From Vibrio astriarenae (GTDB lineage: Bacteria; Pseudomonadota; Gammaproteobacteria; Enterobacterales; Vibrionaceae): a DNA stretch of 64,000 nt. Each line of letters begins with the position of its first letter. The stretch's first letter is position 1. Below, piece after piece: positions 9,910-19,762 of this stretch. Below the pieces are notes generated by a model, which did no database searches, was not told the DNA's origin, and worked only from the letters and a program-made list of their open reading frames with translations. The DNA is taken from assembly GCF_010587385.1 (NCBI RefSeq), contig NZ_CP047475.1, positions 1,302,001 to 1,366,000 on the forward strand, read 5' to 3'. The position numbers were made by a program, and so were the translations under genes.

Positions 9910-9934
9910 AGGGGTTACGGTCCTTGTAACCCCT
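9910..9934 (+). terminator. Hairpin after the lipoprotein gene
   Basis: Nine-base stem AGGGGTTAC / GTAACCCCT with a 7-base loop, 15 bases past the lipoprotein stop. No strong T-run follows, so it is a probable rather than classical terminator. Confidence 0.6.
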
Positions 9935-10228
9935 CATTATCCGCCAAAACTCAATTGTCAATTAAGCCAGTTTTAAATCATTTGCTGCATTAAATTGTTA
10001 TCTTGATCACGCCGATGGCTGGTGGTAGCATGCGCACCCTAATTAAAATGCAGATAATTTAGCAAGCAATGATTAATAGTTAGCAATGGTAAAAAATAGT
10101 AGCAAAATGCTTCTATAGTTATTGTAACTATTAAGAAAACAAGACAATTCGGTGAGCTGGGTAACTAGCCACCCTTTATACAAATAACTATCACTTTGTC
10201 GTTGTTTTCCAATCTCTGGAAAAATGAT
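9935..10228. other. Intergenic AT-rich region
   Basis: About 290 bases without a gene. It is AT-rich and must carry the promoter of the next outer-membrane gene, but I could not name a convincing -35/-10 pair. No RNA gene or repeat was recognised. Confidence 0.5.
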
Positions 10229-11110
10229 ATGAAAAAATTTTTAATGTTGACTTTGGCAGTGGTCAGCGCACCTTTCTCATTTGCACAAGACTCTTTCTTC
10301 CCGATTTGGGGTGAAGAAGCAGAAGCTCGTGGGTATACCTTACCGAAACCATATGGCCTTTCTCTATCTTATATGGATATGAGTAACCCGATTACGGTAA
10401 ATAGTATTGGGCTGACTGGAGCTCCTTTGCTTGAAGCAATTGATGTTGATGCGAACAAAGCGGATTTTAGTGGCTCTAACATTACTTTGCGTGGTGATGT
10501 GTGGATATTTCCATTCCTTAATGTTTATGGAATTTTGGGTTATACACGAGGAGAAAGTAAAGCACCGATTAACTCAGTTACATGTGACCCTTCGGGACTT
10601 AACTTCGGTGAGCTAATTGCGTGTGGAGCGCTGAATACGGCAAATGAACTAGGTGCATTTGAAGGCCAGACTTTTACTCTCGATATGGAAGGTGGTACTT
10701 ACGGTGTAGGAACAACTATCGCTGGAGGAGTTGGTGATTGGTTTGCACTGGTTGATATGAACTACACCTACACCAGTATTAAAGCGATAGATGGCGATAT
10801 CAAGACTTTTGTAGCAGCACCACGTGTTGGTCACCGTTGGCAGTATGATGGTGGACGAGAACTACGACTTTGGGTGGGTGCGATGTACCAAGACGTGCAG
10901 CAATATCTCTCGGGCAATATTGCTGATTTAATCCCTGAGTTAGCTGGTATTGTCGGTGATGGTGGTTTTGAAGTACAACAAAGCGCAGACGACAAATGGA
11001 ATGGCACCGCAGGTTTCCAATACGCGTTCAACCGAGACTGGGACATCCTATTCGAAGCAGGCTTCGGCTCTCGTGAAACACTCTTTGTTGCTCTAGGTCG
11101 CCGCTTCTAA
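10229..11110 (+). CDS. Outer-membrane protein, beta-barrel, unknown function
   Basis: Start taken at ATG10229 because MKKFLMLTLAVVSAPFSFA makes a signal peptide; the open frame begins 33 bases earlier with polar residues. The mature ~275 residues are rich in Gly, Tyr and alternating strands (WIFPFLNVYGILGYTRG, GGVGDWFALVDMNYTYTS) and end in a terminal aromatic (LFVALGRRF), the outer-membrane insertion signature. One Cys pair (TCDPSGLNFGELIAC) could form an extracellular disulfide. The substrate or role is not evident. Confidence 0.8.
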   Translation: MKKFLMLTLAVVSAPFSFAQDSFFPIWGEEAEARGYTLPKPYGLSLSYMDMSNPITVNSIGLTGAPLLEAIDVDANKADFSGSNITLRGDVWIFPFLNVYGILGYTRGESKAPINSVTCDPSGLNFGELIACGALNTANELGAFEGQTFTLDMEGGTYGVGTTIAGGVGDWFALVDMNYTYTSIKAIDGDIKTFVAAPRVGHRWQYDGGRELRLWVGAMYQDVQQYLSGNIADLIPELAGIVGDGGFEVQQSADDKWNGTAGFQYAFNRDWDILFEAGFGSRETLFVALGRRF

Positions 11111-11131
11111 GCTTTCGACCCAAGTGATTCC

Positions 11132-11160
11132 ACAGGCTAGCACTTTTGCTAGCCTGTTTT
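11132..11160 (+). terminator. Rho-independent terminator
   Basis: Eleven-base perfect stem ACAGGCTAGCA / TGCTAGCCTGT with a 4-base loop, followed by TTTT. It ends the outer-membrane protein unit. Confidence 0.85.
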
Positions 11161-11390
11161 GATCTAGCCCTAGTTAAAAGCCGATCTAGATACGTCCACT
11201 TCATCCAATCTGAAAATGTATACTTTGCGATACATATCATTCTCTTCACTAAATCACATAAATAGAAATGTGAATATAGTCGCAAATACAAAACTCCTAT
11301 ATTATCCACGTTATCAATAGGGCAATGAGTGCCCGACCCAGTTTTTGGGTGATTAGTGAGCGAGATGCTCGATATGTATTAGGTTGTTGC

Positions 11391-12326
11391 ATGTTCTTTC
11401 GATGTTTTGTTTCGATTCTTTTCGTCTTTTCTGCGATTGCTGTTCAAGCAGCGCCAAACAATTTTAGTCACGCCAAAGTTCTTGCCAAAGAGAAGGTGTA
11501 TTTTGATCAAACCGATGTCGGTACATTCTACTGCGGTTGTCAGTATGAGTTTACTGGTCGCAGTGGTGGCCGAATCAACCTTGAAAGCTGTGGCTATGAA
11601 GTACGCAAGAATGAAACACGCGCTCAGCGATTAGAGTGGGAACATATTGTGCCTGCATCCAACTTTGGCCGTGCCCGTCAATGTTGGCAAGAGGGTGGTA
11701 GAAAAAACTGCGTACGCAACGATCCCGTGTTTGCCGTGATGGAAGCGGACATGCATAACTTGACGCCGTCTATTGGTGAGATCAATGGCGACCGCTCCAA
11801 CTTCAATTTTAGTCAGTTTAATCAACGCTCCAGTTTTTATGGCCAATGTGATTTTAAAGTCGACTTTAAGAATCGACTTGCGGAACCAAGAAACGAAGTA
11901 AAAGGGCAGATAGCACGCGTTTATTTCTACATGTTTGATCGTTATGGTCTGAACATGTCGACGGCGCAGCAGCAAATTTTAATGCTATGGGATAAGACCT
12001 ACCCAGTCTCTGCGTGGGAACGAGAGAGAGATGAGCGTATCGCCAAACAAATGGGGCACAGCAATCCGTTTGTGACAGGTGAGCGCACTTGGACTCTTGG
12101 CCACAAGAACAGTCGTGAAGGCATGATGGACGCGTACAGTGCGAACAGTGTTCCAGTGAACCTAGATGCCAGCTTTGTTCGTGGTAACAAGCGCTCAAAG
12201 GTCTACCACTTACCAGAGGGTTGTCCGAGCTACAACCAAATCAGCGAAAACAACATTGCGCTATTCAGCTCAGAGCTAACAGCAATAGAGGCAGGCTACC
12301 GCAAAGCGGGTAACTGCCGAAACTAA
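11391..12326 (+). CDS. Secreted/periplasmic endonuclease I with C-terminal Ada-like domain
   Basis: Nonspecific DNase of the EndA/Dns family. ATG11391 opens a signal peptide (FFRCFVSILFVFSAIAVQA); the frame extends 66 bases further but without secretory character. The nuclease core shows the family motifs FYCGC, CGYEVRKNE, the catalytic RLEWEHIVPA, CWQEGGRKNC, MEADMHNLTPSIGEINGDR and ARVYFYM. Vibrio Dns proteins end shortly after the NP(F/Y)V segment. Here about 80 residues follow, ending in a module like the Ada metal-binding domain: SKVYHLPEGCPSY, then IEAGYRKAGNC. The extension may aid DNA or envelope binding. Confidence 0.88.
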   Translation: MFFRCFVSILFVFSAIAVQAAPNNFSHAKVLAKEKVYFDQTDVGTFYCGCQYEFTGRSGGRINLESCGYEVRKNETRAQRLEWEHIVPASNFGRARQCWQEGGRKNCVRNDPVFAVMEADMHNLTPSIGEINGDRSNFNFSQFNQRSSFYGQCDFKVDFKNRLAEPRNEVKGQIARVYFYMFDRYGLNMSTAQQQILMLWDKTYPVSAWERERDERIAKQMGHSNPFVTGERTWTLGHKNSREGMMDAYSANSVPVNLDASFVRGNKRSKVYHLPEGCPSYNQISENNIALFSSELTAIEAGYRKAGNCRN

Positions 12327-12342
12327 CTCTTCCCGTTCAATC

Positions 12343-12380
12343 CTCTAGTGCCAATAGCAAGCCCATGCCGCACTAGAGGA
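12343..12380 (+). terminator. Hairpin after endonuclease gene
   Basis: Ten-base perfect stem CCTCTAGTGC / GCACTAGAGG with an 18-base loop, between the endonuclease stop and the nifH control region. There is no T-run, so termination strength is uncertain. Confidence 0.5.
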
Positions 12381-12435
12381 GGCATTCCCTCAAACCTTCA
12401 ACCTCATTCCTCCTACCTGTTCTCAAGAAAACCAT

Positions 12436-12451
12436 GTAACAAACCCGACAA
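12436..12451 (+). promoter_or_regulatory. NifA upstream activator sequence for nifH
   Basis: Exact TGT-N10-ACA (TGTAACAAACCCGACA), about 90 bases upstream of the -24 element of nifH, the usual distance for NifA sites. Confidence 0.75.
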
Positions 12452-12524
12452 ACCTTTGTGTGTTTGTACATCAAGCTAACGCCAACAATGTTGTTAAGTC
12501 ATTGTATTTATGTGACTTAATCTG

Positions 12525-12541
12525 TTGGTATGTTTCTCGCA
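12525..12541 (+). promoter_or_regulatory. Sigma-54 promoter of nifHDK
   Basis: TTGGTATGTTTCTCGCA carries GG and GC spaced by exactly 10 bases, the -24/-12 rule of sigma-54 promoters. Predicted start of transcription is near 12552, and AAGGAG lies before ATG12580. Confidence 0.8.
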
Positions 12542-12576
12542 CTACACACCATGAGTCTAATTTAATAAGGAGATAG

Positions 12577-13461
<885 letters not shown>

Positions 13462-13508
13462 AGTGGCACCGTGTGACTAGGAATCCAACTAAACATTGGG
13501 AGGCAAGG

Positions 13509-14981
13509 ATGTCGATGAATAAACAAGACACACAAGCCATTATTGATGAAATTCTCGAGGTTTACCCCGAGGTTGCTCGTGAAGAGCGAAAAAAACACTT
13601 AACCGTCAACGACCCTAACGAGACCAGTACCAAGTGTATTACGTCAAACCGTAAGTCTTTACCAGGCGTGATGACGGTGCGTGGTTGTTCTTATGCTGGC
13701 TCGAAAGGGGTCGTATGGGGACCCGTGAAGGATATGATTCACATTTCGCACGGTCCTGTTGGGTGCGGTCAATACTCAAGAGCAGGACGCCGAAACTACT
13801 ACACTGGCTCTACTGGCGTTGATACATTCGGTACGATTAACTTCACCACCGACTTCCAAGAGCGAGACATCGTATTTGGCGGTGATAAAAAACTCGCCGC
13901 TGCGATTGATGAAATTGATGCACTGTTTCCACTAGCGAAGGGCTATTCCGTGCAGTCGGAATGTCCAGTTGGCTTGATTGGTGATGACATTGAAGCGGTA
14001 TCTAAAACCAAATCAGAAGAGTTAGGCAAAACCATTGTGCCGGTACGCTGTGAAGGTTTCCGTGGGGTGTCACAATCTCTTGGGCACCATATTGCCAACG
14101 ATACCATTCGTGACCATGTGTTGAGCAAATCTGATCAAGTTGAATTTGAGTCAACGGATTACGACGTGGCGATTATCGGTGACTACAACATTGGTGGTGA
14201 TGCTTGGTCATCACGTATCATCCTCGAAGATATGGGGCTGCGCGTTGTTGCTCAATGGTCGGGTGACGGCACATTGACAGAGATGGAGAACACGCCAAAA
14301 GTGAAGCTCAATCTTGTCCACTGTTATCGTTCGATGAACTATATCGTGCGTTACATGGAAGAGAAACACGGTGTGCCTTGGGTTGAATACAACTTGTTTG
14401 GTCCAACCAAAATCGTTGAGTCAATGCGCAAAATTGCTGCGATGTTCGACGAGAAGATCCAAGCAAGAACCGAAGAGGTGATTGCCAAGTATCAAGAGCA
14501 GTGGCAAGCGGTGATTGATAAGTATCGTCCGCGCCTAGAAGGCAAGAAAGTGATGCTTTATGTCGGCGGTCTGCGTCCACGCCATATTATTGGTGCTTAT
14601 GAAGACCTTGGTATGGATATCGTTGGTGCAGGTTATGAGTTTGCCCATAACGATGATTATGTGAAGACCGTACCAGAGATGAAAGAAGCCACGCTCTTGT
14701 TTGATGATGCCTCAAGTTTCGAATTGGAAGAGTTTGTGAAGAAACTCAACCCAGACTTGATTGGTTCTGGAGTGAAAGAGAAATACGTTTTCCAGAAAAT
14801 GGGTTTCCCATTCCGTCAGATGCACAGTTGGGACTATTCAGGCCCTTACCATGGTGTTGATGGTTTTGCGATATTTGCGCGTGATATGGACCTTACACTC
14901 AACAACCCATGCTGGGCAAAAATGCAGGCCCCTTGGCTTGCTAAACAAGAAGACGATGTCGTACTCGCTGAAACAGCGTAA
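13509..14981 (+). CDS. nifD: Nitrogenase MoFe protein alpha chain NifD
   Basis: Start set at ATG13509, which has GGGAGG upstream; the frame opens 36 bases earlier at a GTG. 490 residues, normal for NifD. P-cluster ligands fall at Cys60 (VRGCSYAG), Cys86 (GPVGCGQYS) and Cys152 ([11 protein letters not shown]). The FeMo-cofactor Cys is in [10 protein letters not shown] and the His in [12 protein letters not shown]. NifD with NifK forms the alpha2-beta2 enzyme that reduces N2. It is co-transcribed with nifH and nifK. Confidence 0.99.
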   Translation: MSMNKQDTQAIIDEILEVYPEVAREERKKHLTVNDPNETSTKCITSNRKSLPGVMTVRGCSYAGSKGVVWGPVKDMIHISHGPVGCGQYSRAGRRNYYTGSTGVDTFGTINFTTDFQERDIVFGGDKKLAAAIDEIDALFPLAKGYSVQSECPVGLIGDDIEAVSKTKSEELGKTIVPVRCEGFRGVSQSLGHHIANDTIRDHVLSKSDQVEFESTDYDVAIIGDYNIGGDAWSSRIILEDMGLRVVAQWSGDGTLTEMENTPKVKLNLVHCYRSMNYIVRYMEEKHGVPWVEYNLFGPTKIVESMRKIAAMFDEKIQARTEEVIAKYQEQWQAVIDKYRPRLEGKKVMLYVGGLRPRHIIGAYEDLGMDIVGAGYEFAHNDDYVKTVPEMKEATLLFDDASSFELEEFVKKLNPDLIGSGVKEKYVFQKMGFPFRQMHSWDYSGPYHGVDGFAIFARDMDLTLNNPCWAKMQAPWLAKQEDDVVLAETA

Positions 14982-15050
14982 GCGAATCGTTTGTTAATGC
15001 GAATAACCGAGCCACCGTTCACGGATGAGTGACGTGGTAGGAGATGAGCT

Positions 15051-16622
15051 ATGACTCAAAAAGTTGATGATATCAAACCAGGTTTCCCGTTATTTAATGA
15101 CGAGGATTACCAAAGCATGCTAGCTGAGAAGCGCTCTAATTTTGAGGAGCTTGCTAGCCCGGAAAAAGTAAAGGAAGTGTTCGACTGGACAACTTCTGAA
15201 GAGTACGCAAAGTTAAACTTTGAACGCAAACACATCACCATCGACCCAGCAAAAGCGTGTCAGCCATTAGGCAGTGTGTTGTGTGGTTTGGGTTTCGAAA
15301 ATACTTTGCCTTATGTCCATGGTTCTCAGGGGTGCGTTGCCTATTTTAGAACCTATTTCAATCGCCATTTCAAAGAGCCTGTAGCCTGTGTGTCTGACTC
15401 CATGACAGAGGATGCAGCGGTTTTCGGTGGTCAAGACAATATCTTCTATGGTCTGCAAAATGCGTATGCACTGTATAAACCAGAGGTGATTGCCGTTTCT
15501 ACCACCTGTATGGCAGAAGTCATCGGTGATGATTTGAATGCATTTATCGGTAACGCAAAGGATAAAGGTTTTATTCCAGCGGATGTGCCAACCCCATTTG
15601 CCCACACACCGAGTTTTGTGGGCAGTCACCTAAATGGTTGGGACGCGATGTTCGAAGGCATGCTTCGCTACTTTACGTTGGCTGACAAAGGCGAATACAA
15701 AGTCGCGAGCGAGAATAAACTGAATATTGTTCCGGGTTTTGAAACGTATTTGGGTAACTATCGAGTTATCAAGCGCATGCTCGATCAAATGGGCGTAGAT
15801 TACTCTGTATTGTGTGACCCTTCAGAAGTGCTAGATACACCAGCAGACGGGGAATATCGCATGTACGCTGGTGGTACTCCAATCAGTGAGGTTAAGTCAG
15901 CGCCTAATGCGAAGGCCACACTGTTCTTGCAACCAGAGCACTCAGTGAAGAGTCGTAAATTCATCAACACTACATGGGAGCAGGAAACCCCTGATACCAA
16001 GATCCCAATGGGTCTCGATTGGACTGACGAATTTGTCATGAAGGTGTCTGAGCTAACCGGTCAGCCGATCCCCGATGAGATTGCCAAAGAGCGCGGTCGT
16101 CTGGTGGATATGATGACAGATTCTCATACTTGGCTGCATGGCGTTTCAATCTCACTTTACGGTGATCCAGACTACTTGCTAGGCATGGTGAAGTTCCTGA
16201 CGGAGCTGGGCTGTGATATCAAACACGTGCTTTGTCACAATGCGAACAAACGCTGGCGTAAGAAGATGGAAGCGCTATGTGCAGAGTCTCCTTATTCTGC
16301 CAATGCACAAGTGTTTGTTGGTAAGGACTTATGGCATTTCCGTTCACTGATGTTTACTGAGAAACCCGATCTCATGATTGGTAACTCTTACGGCAAGTTT
16401 ATTGAACGCGACACACTCGCCAAAGGTGCAGAGTTTGAGGTGCCGTTAGTTCGAATCGGCTTCCCAATCTTTGACCGTCACCATTTACACAGAGAGACCA
16501 CTCTTGGCTATGAAGGTGGCATGTATATCTTGAAAACACTCGTGAATGAAATCCTCACGAAGTTGGATAGAGACACCAATAAACTTGGTTTGACTGACTA
16601 CGGCTTCGACCTCGTCCGCTAG
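15051..16622 (+). CDS. nifK: Nitrogenase MoFe protein beta chain NifK
   Basis: 523 residues, as expected for the long (Klebsiella/Azotobacter-type) beta chain with an N-terminal extension. P-cluster ligands are visible in KACQPLGSVLC, GSQGCVAYFRTYFNRHFKEP and VSTTCMAEVIGDD. It pairs with NifD and provides the P-cluster interface. The ribosome site GGAGATGAG lies just before ATG15051. A hairpin with a T-run follows the gene, suggesting that nifHDK is transcribed above the level of nifTY. Confidence 0.99.
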   Translation: MTQKVDDIKPGFPLFNDEDYQSMLAEKRSNFEELASPEKVKEVFDWTTSEEYAKLNFERKHITIDPAKACQPLGSVLCGLGFENTLPYVHGSQGCVAYFRTYFNRHFKEPVACVSDSMTEDAAVFGGQDNIFYGLQNAYALYKPEVIAVSTTCMAEVIGDDLNAFIGNAKDKGFIPADVPTPFAHTPSFVGSHLNGWDAMFEGMLRYFTLADKGEYKVASENKLNIVPGFETYLGNYRVIKRMLDQMGVDYSVLCDPSEVLDTPADGEYRMYAGGTPISEVKSAPNAKATLFLQPEHSVKSRKFINTTWEQETPDTKIPMGLDWTDEFVMKVSELTGQPIPDEIAKERGRLVDMMTDSHTWLHGVSISLYGDPDYLLGMVKFLTELGCDIKHVLCHNANKRWRKKMEALCAESPYSANAQVFVGKDLWHFRSLMFTEKPDLMIGNSYGKFIERDTLAKGAEFEVPLVRIGFPIFDRHHLHRETTLGYEGGMYILKTLVNEILTKLDRDTNKLGLTDYGFDLVR

Positions 16623-16637
16623 TAGTAAGTCAGTCTT

Positions 16638-16678
16638 GGCTTTCTTCAAAGATGCATAGCTTGGAGAAAGCCTTTTTT
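16638..16678 (+). terminator. Intra-operon terminator/attenuator between nifK and nifT
   Basis: GGCTTTCT / AGAAAGCC stem (extendable by a GU and a GC pair) with a ~19-base loop and TTTTTT. Because nifT follows 25 bases later with no separate sigma-54 box seen, it is probably a partial terminator lowering nifTY expression. Confidence 0.75.
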
Positions 16679-16703
16679 ATGTTTGACATGGAAGGAGTCG
16701 ATA

Positions 16704-16925
16704 ATGGCAAATGTCATGATTCAATATACCGAGCAAGGTGAACTGTCCCTCTACCTTGCCAAAAAGGATTTAGAAGAAGTCATCACTCAAATCGAGTTTG
16801 ATGAAGAGGAAAAGTGGGGAGGGGAACTGACCTTGGCCAACGGCGCGATCTATTACGTTGAGCCGTATGGAGTGAAGCCCAAGCTCCCAATAAGTGTGCG
16901 CGCCAAGCGCTTACAAGCTGCATAG
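16704..16925 (+). CDS. nifT: NifT/FixU family protein
   Basis: Start at ATG16704, behind GGAAGGAG; 73 residues, the usual NifT size. Family features include the MANVMIQYTEQGELSLYLAKKDLE start and the EEKWGGELTLANG core. NifT is conserved after nifK in many diazotrophs, but no essential role is established; a minor part in maturation is assumed. nifY follows 13 bases downstream. Confidence 0.93.
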   Translation: MANVMIQYTEQGELSLYLAKKDLEEVITQIEFDEEEKWGGELTLANGAIYYVEPYGVKPKLPISVRAKRLQAA

Positions 16926-16938
16926 GAGAGGTAGGGTT

Positions 16939-17586
16939 ATGGCATCAATATCCGAAGCGCTGTCTCAATCGGTAGCACAAAAGCTCGCCCATGCGATGCT
17001 TGCGCTTAACTATCATCAGCCAACAAAGCTCATTGAGCTGCTTAATGCCAACCTAAGCGGTAAGGTGTCTGAGGAAGCCTTGAATACCATTACGCCAAAA
17101 CGCTGGCGAGCTATGGCGAGTAAACTGGAAGGCAATTTCACACGCAATCAGCTTGATTCCGCCTATACAGAGTTGACTCGAGTGGGAGACCGAGAAGCGC
17201 CCCCTTCGCCGCAACAAGATAACTTGGAAGGACAGCCTATTTATGTCGGTATCACCTCCAATAATGGCGAAGAAATTGACGGTCACTTTGGCTCATGTTT
17301 ACGAATCTTGATCTATAAAGTGACGGATCTTGGCTTTGTACTAAAGGAGGTTCGAGAAGTAGACAGTGATGCAAAAGGTGAAGAGCGAGCGCAATATTTG
17401 GTCTCATTAATTGATGACTGTCATATCCTCTTTACCCTCTCCATTGGTGGCCCAGCGGCTGCAAAAGTCACCAGAGCAAAAGTACACCCCATTAAAGTGA
17501 AGTCACCAGAAAAGGTCAGTGAACGATTAGGTGAGTTGAGTGATAAGTTGAAAGTAGGCTACCCGCGATGGATAAAGTCTGCCTAA
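16939..17586 (+). CDS. nifY: NifY, FeMo-cofactor-binding apodinitrogenase chaperone
   Basis: ATG16939 with GGAGAGG upstream (the frame opens at a GTG inside nifT); 215 residues. The N-terminal ~100 residues match the helical NifY/NafY recognition domain (LNYHQPTKLIELLNANLSGKV, PKRWRAMASKLEGNFTRNQL). The C-terminal half is the NifX/NafY cofactor-binding fold, starting IYVGITSNNGEEIDGHFGSC. NifY binds cofactor-deficient NifDK and helps insert FeMo-co. The position after nifT is as in Klebsiella nifHDKTY. Confidence 0.93.
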   Translation: MASISEALSQSVAQKLAHAMLALNYHQPTKLIELLNANLSGKVSEEALNTITPKRWRAMASKLEGNFTRNQLDSAYTELTRVGDREAPPSPQQDNLEGQPIYVGITSNNGEEIDGHFGSCLRILIYKVTDLGFVLKEVREVDSDAKGEERAQYLVSLIDDCHILFTLSIGGPAAAKVTRAKVHPIKVKSPEKVSERLGELSDKLKVGYPRWIKSA

Positions 17587-17615
17587 TTGAATCGCTATCT
17601 AAAGTGGCGTGGTTG

Positions 17616-17643
17616 ATAGGGATCTGTCATTGCAGATCCCTAT
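17616..17643. terminator. Bidirectional terminator between nifY and the minus-strand gene
   Basis: Eleven-base perfect stem ATAGGGATCTG / CAGATCCCTAT with a 6-base loop and TTTCT on the plus side, between converging genes. Confidence 0.75.
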
Positions 17644-17659
17644 TTCTACAGAGTTATCG

Positions 17660-18034
17660 TTACTCTACGTCACAGTCAGCACAGCTTTGTAGTGCGATTT
17701 CGTGCTCAAATACCGCCTTTTCATTGCCTTGAGCAAGCTGTTCTGCGATTTCGTCCGCGACTTCTTTTTCATCTTCTGCTTCGATGTCGTTAGCAAGCTC
17801 TTCCTCAGAGTAGCCATAGAAGTTAAGCAGCAAATAGTCACGAGCTTCTTCTTTTGAACACGCCACGTTGACAGAAATGTCAGGTTCAATTTCACCTTTA
17901 GCAACGATAGCCTCTACTTGCGCCAATACGTCGTCTTTCATCGCCTCAGTCAGCCAACCCAGGTCGGTGCTGACTTTGGTTTTTTTGCAGTTAAAGCAAG
18001 GCAGTTGTTGGAAGTAGTATTGGAAGTTTGTCAT
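17660..18034 (-). CDS. Unknown acidic protein with paired CxxC motifs, inside the nif cluster
   Basis: A 124-residue protein, not recognised. It sits on the opposite strand between nifY and nifE. Cys pairs lie at both ends: LPCFNCKKTK (Cys13, Cys16) and SCADC (Cys118, Cys121), with one more Cys near residue 59. Four Cys in two CxxC pairs could bind zinc or an Fe-S centre if the termini meet. The middle is strongly acidic and helical (EEELANDIEAEDEKEVADEI). There is no signal peptide or membrane segment. The start at ATG18034 has only a weak GAAGA upstream. A NifA-type site at 18171-18186 lies about 137 bases before it, so nif control is possible but unproven. Confidence 0.8.
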   Translation of the reverse strand: MTNFQYYFQQLPCFNCKKTKVSTDLGWLTEAMKDDVLAQVEAIVAKGEIEPDISVNVACSKEEARDYLLLNFYGYSEEELANDIEAEDEKEVADEIAEQLAQGNEKAVFEHEIALQSCADCDVE

Positions 18035-18170
18035 AGGAAAATGTCTTCAATTAATGTGGTTTAACGAGATTATGAATGTTTTTCAGCAAATTGCTATCTC
18101 TACAGAGTCTGTCGATAGAGTAAGAGCGGCAGAAGTCGCCCGCAATCCTCTGATTGTTGGCGAGAAAGTT

Positions 18171-18186
18171 TGTCCACTTTATGACA
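18171..18186 (+). promoter_or_regulatory. NifA upstream activator sequence for nifE
   Basis: Exact TGT-N10-ACA (TGTCCACTTTATGACA), about 60 bases before the nifE -24 element. It also lies upstream of the divergent minus-strand gene. Confidence 0.65.
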
Positions 18187-18245
18187 ATGGCTGATGTTTT
18201 GTATTTATCGTCGAATTTAAGGTTCTGATTTTTTTAGGTTTATCT

Positions 18246-18262
18246 TGGGTATGTTTGTTGCA
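18246..18262 (+). promoter_or_regulatory. Sigma-54 promoter of nifENX-fdxB
   Basis: GG (18248-49) and GC (18260-61) are spaced by 10 with a perfect TTGCA -12 box. It falls inside the longest open frame, so codons before about 18273 should not be transcribed from it. This supports the downstream nifE start. Confidence 0.7.
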
Positions 18263-18298
18263 GGCCATATCAAAAAACCATCCAATATGGACGATGTT

Positions 18299-19762
18299 AT
18301 GGATAGAAAACAAATTTCAGAGCTACAAAATGAACCCGCTTGCGAGCACAACCAAAGTGAGAAAAGTGGTTGTGCTCGGCCTACGCCAGGGGCAACCGCT
18401 GGTGGATGCTGTTTTGATGGGGCGCAAATTAGTCTATTGCCAATTGCGGATGTTGGACACATTGTACATGGCCCGATCGCGTGTGCAGGAAACAGTTGGG
18501 ATAATCGCGGTACACGCTCAAGCGCTTCAGATCTATTTCGATATGGCTTTACCACCGACTTGAATGAACAAGATGTGATTATGGGTAGGGCTGAAAAACG
18601 CCTCCTACATGCTATTAAAGAGTTGATTGACCGCCATAGCCCTCCAGCCGTGTTTGTTTACGTCACGTGTGTGCCAGCCCTTGAAGGTAACGATGTTGAG
18701 GCGATTTGTTCATTAGCTGAGAAGAAGTGGGGTATCCCTTGTATCACAGTCGATGCTGCGGGTTTTTACGGTAGCAAGAACTTTGGTAACCGTATTGCAG
18801 GGGAAGTGATGGTGGACAGGGTGATCGGTAGCGCAGAGCCACCACAAAAGCCGTTGATGGCTCATGACTCGAGTCGCCGAGTACACGATATCGTGTTGAT
18901 CGGCGAATACAATATCGCGGGTGAATTCTGGCATGTTTCACCACTTTTCGAAGAGTTAGGTTTACGAGTACTGTGTTGTATGGCGGGGGATACTCAGTTT
19001 CATCAAATACAAACTATGCATAGAGCGGATGCTGCCATGGTGGTGTGCTCGCGCGCGCAAATCAACGTGGCGAGAAAGCTCGAAGAGCGGTGGCAGATAC
19101 CGTGGTTTGAGGGCAGTTTTTATGGCATTGAAGATACCTCTCATGCCCTGCGTCAGTTTGCTTTACTGCTGGATGATCCGAAACTCACACAGCATGTCGA
19201 AGAGGTGATTCGTCGAGAGGAAAGACGCACTCGTGAGCGCTTACAGTCATACAAAGCGCGCTTAAGTGGTAAGCGTGCGCTGCTATACACCGGAGGGGTG
19301 AAGTCTTGGTCGGTGGTGTCAGCTCTCCAAGAGTTGGGTATAAAAGTCATCGCAACCGGGACCAAAAAATCAACTGCGGCCGATAAAGCACGGATTGAGC
19401 AAATCATGGGGGACGAAGTGCGGATGCTCGATGATGGTGGCGCAAAGCGCTTACTCAATACATGCTACCAGTATGATGCTGACGTCATGATTGCGGGTGG
19501 CCGTAATATGTATACGGCAATAAAAGCCAAGATTCCTTTTTTGGATATTAACCAAGAACGAGAACACGCCTATGCGGGGTATGAGGGCATGGTGACGTTG
19601 GCTGAGGAGTTGGTGCGCACTCTTGAAAGCCCGGTTTGGCAGCACGCTAAATCTCAACCGCCTTGGAGCACAAAAGCTGAGGTAGAAGTACTACCAACAA
19701 GTGCTAAAGAAAGCGGAGAGGTAATTCTGGGAGCTGCTGGATTAGGGGAGGAGGTGTTATGA
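18299..19762 (+). CDS. nifE: FeMo-cofactor scaffold protein NifE
   Basis: The frame opens at 18245, but a sigma-54 promoter overlaps those codons. ATG18299 gives [18 protein letters not shown], aligning residue for residue in length with the Klebsiella NifE start (both 18 residues to EPACEHN). This makes 487 residues. NifE with NifN forms the alpha2-beta2 scaffold where the NifB-cofactor is matured with Mo and homocitrate. Cluster-ligand regions are seen in [34 protein letters not shown] and [13 protein letters not shown]. It overlaps nifN by ATGA. Confidence 0.97.
   Translation: MDRKQISELQNEPACEHNQSEKSGCARPTPGATAGGCCFDGAQISLLPIADVGHIVHGPIACAGNSWDNRGTRSSASDLFRYGFTTDLNEQDVIMGRAEKRLLHAIKELIDRHSPPAVFVYVTCVPALEGNDVEAICSLAEKKWGIPCITVDAAGFYGSKNFGNRIAGEVMVDRVIGSAEPPQKPLMAHDSSRRVHDIVLIGEYNIAGEFWHVSPLFEELGLRVLCCMAGDTQFHQIQTMHRADAAMVVCSRAQINVARKLEERWQIPWFEGSFYGIEDTSHALRQFALLLDDPKLTQHVEEVIRREERRTRERLQSYKARLSGKRALLYTGGVKSWSVVSALQELGIKVIATGTKKSTAADKARIEQIMGDEVRMLDDGGAKRLLNTCYQYDADVMIAGGRNMYTAIKAKIPFLDINQEREHAYAGYEGMVTLAEELVRTLESPVWQHAKSQPPWSTKAEVEVLPTSAKESGEVILGAAGLGEEVL

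Noticed and set aside
18188..18204. Alternative nifE sigma-54 box (TGG...TTGTA)
   Set aside because: GG-N10-GT lacks the essential GC, and it overlaps the end of the NifA site; the box at 18246-18262 is better.
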